This document shows positions 63,486 through 64,000 of a stretch of 64,000 nucleotides of DNA, piece after piece. Within the stretch, counting starts at the first letter, position 1, and each line of letters begins with the position of its first letter. The DNA comes from Mycolicibacterium flavescens (GTDB taxonomy: Bacteria > Actinomycetota > Actinomycetes > Mycobacteriales > Mycobacteriaceae). The notes beneath the pieces were generated by a model, which searched no databases, was not told the DNA's origin, and saw only the letters and a program-made list of their open reading frames with translations. The stretch covers positions 3,348,001-3,412,000 of the forward strand of contig LR134353.1 in the NCBI GenBank assembly GCA_900637135.1, in the 5' to 3' direction. The position numbers and the translations under genes are program-made.

Positions 63486-64000
63486 TTACGGATTCTGGGA
63501 GGGTTTCGGTTCGGTCTGGACGTCCGCCTCGGGGGTGCCGGGCGCGGCACCCGCGGCGGTGGGGCTTGCGGTGGCGGTCGCGCTCGCAAGCAGCTCCTGC
63601 TCCCACTCGGCGAGCGGCTCGGCAGCGTCGGCGTCCGGCTTGTCACCGTCGCGACCCACGCCCGCGCGGGCCTGCAGGCCCTCGGCGACCGCGGCGGCGA
63701 TCACCTTGGTCAGCAGCGCGGCCGAACGGATCGCGTCGTCGTTGCCCGGAATCGGGTAGTCGACGAGATCCGGGTCGCAGTTGGTGTCCAGGATCGCGAT
63801 GACCGGAATGTTCAGCTTGCGCGCCTCACCGACGGCGATGTGCTCCTTGTTGGTGTCGACGACCCACACGGCCGAGGGCAGCTTGGACATGTCCCGGATA
63901 CCACCGAGCGACCGTTCGAGCTTGTTCTTCTCGCGGGTCAGCATCAGGATTTCCTTCTTGGTGCGACCCTCGAACCCGCCGGTCTGCTCCATCGTCTCGA
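63486..64000 (-). CDS. rpsB: 30S ribosomal protein S2, C-terminal part
   Basis: The frame is open to the right edge, so the 5' end is outside the window; about 171 residues remain. Conserved S2 blocks: [82 protein letters not shown]. The C-terminus carries a low-complexity acidic and Ala/Thr/Pro-rich tail of about 45 residues, typical of mycobacterial S2. First gene of the rpsB–tsf operon. Confidence 0.98.
   Translation of the reverse strand, partial: ETMEQTGGFEGRTKKEILMLTREKNKLERSLGGIRDMSKLPSAVWVVDTNKEHIAVGEARKLNIPVIAILDTNCDPDLVDYPIPGNDDAIRSAALLTKVIAAAVAEGLQARAGVGRDGDKPDADAAEPLAEWEQELLASATATASPTAAGAAPGTPEADVQTEPKPSQNP

Overview
This is a high-GC actinobacterial window. It almost certainly comes from a rapidly growing Mycobacterium (Mycolicibacterium type). 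The gene order in four blocks (map–DUF1707–penicillin-binding lipoprotein–GNAT–ispG–rip1–dxr–fasciclin pair; DUF2631; rlmN; cdsA–frr–pyrH–MarR–amidase–tsf–rpsB) follows the M. tuberculosis Rv2861c–Rv2890c region as I remember it. F420-dependent (LLM) oxidoreductases, WS/DGAT, mycofactocin-type SDR, P450s and many GTG/TTG starts and ATGA/GTGA stop-start overlaps fit this assignment.

Layout. 1–2.4 kb: end of an asparagine-synthase-like amidotransferase coupled to a GNAT/ATP-grasp ligase, the pair that makes the osmolyte N-acetylglutaminylglutamine amide. 2.4–13.9 kb (minus strand): an alpha/beta-hydrolase-fold protein lacking its nucleophile, a lipoprotein, cobQ, map, a DUF1707 protein, a PBP lipoprotein, two GNAT proteins, and the ispG–rip1–dxr set (isoprenoid synthesis plus site-2 protease). 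14.1–15.5 kb: two secreted fasciclin proteins of MPT83/MPT70 type, each behind a SigK-like promoter. 15.6–19.4 kb: SnoaL-like protein, LLM enzyme, photolyase, SDR, DUF2631.

19.4–42.3 kb is a large accessory catabolic region: WS/DGAT, DUF427, two LLM enzymes, acyl-CoA dehydrogenase, SRPBCC, and a seven-gene overlapping operon (NIPSNAP/EthD-like, P450, Zn-alcohol dehydrogenase, HpcH/HpaI aldolase, SDR, Baeyer-Villiger-type monooxygenase, esterase). Divergent from it are a SMP-30 lactonase and a thioesterase. Beyond these lie a second P450 with its ferredoxin, a CaiB-type CoA transferase, an APH-like kinase, an aldehyde dehydrogenase and two paralogous TetR regulators. Six intergenic sites, and a seventh weaker one, carry the same spaced motif TGACACT-N12-TGTAAAG (core T-x-ACA-N14-TGT-x-A). 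Most lie between divergent genes and only 8–10 nt from start codons. This looks like one regulon, probably run by the two TetR proteins, and is the best candidate for an undescribed system here. The enzyme set suggests hydroxylation, oxidation to a ketone, Baeyer-Villiger ring opening or ester formation, hydrolysis and CoA-linked degradation of an unknown cyclic or terpenoid/steroid-like substrate.

43.6–56.4 kb is a second accessory island, between rlmN and cdsA. It holds a MarR regulator, archaeal-type glucose dehydrogenase, GH15 glucosidase, membrane protein, TPP-dependent pyruvate-oxidase-like enzyme, an enolase-superfamily dehydratase broken by an in-frame TGA, an FAD/FeS oxidoreductase, an ANTAR protein, a lipoprotein, a non-canonical NRAMP transporter and two PRC-barrel proteins. 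Its genes are tightly overlapped and read in one direction.

56.4–64 kb (mostly minus strand) returns to core functions: cdsA, frr, pyrH, amidase, tsf, rpsB. Set into it are a MarR/methyltransferase divergent pair with two perfect tandem operators, and a glycerate kinase. I see no tRNA, rRNA, CRISPR, IS element or phage gene. No gene-free stretch exceeds about 200 bases.
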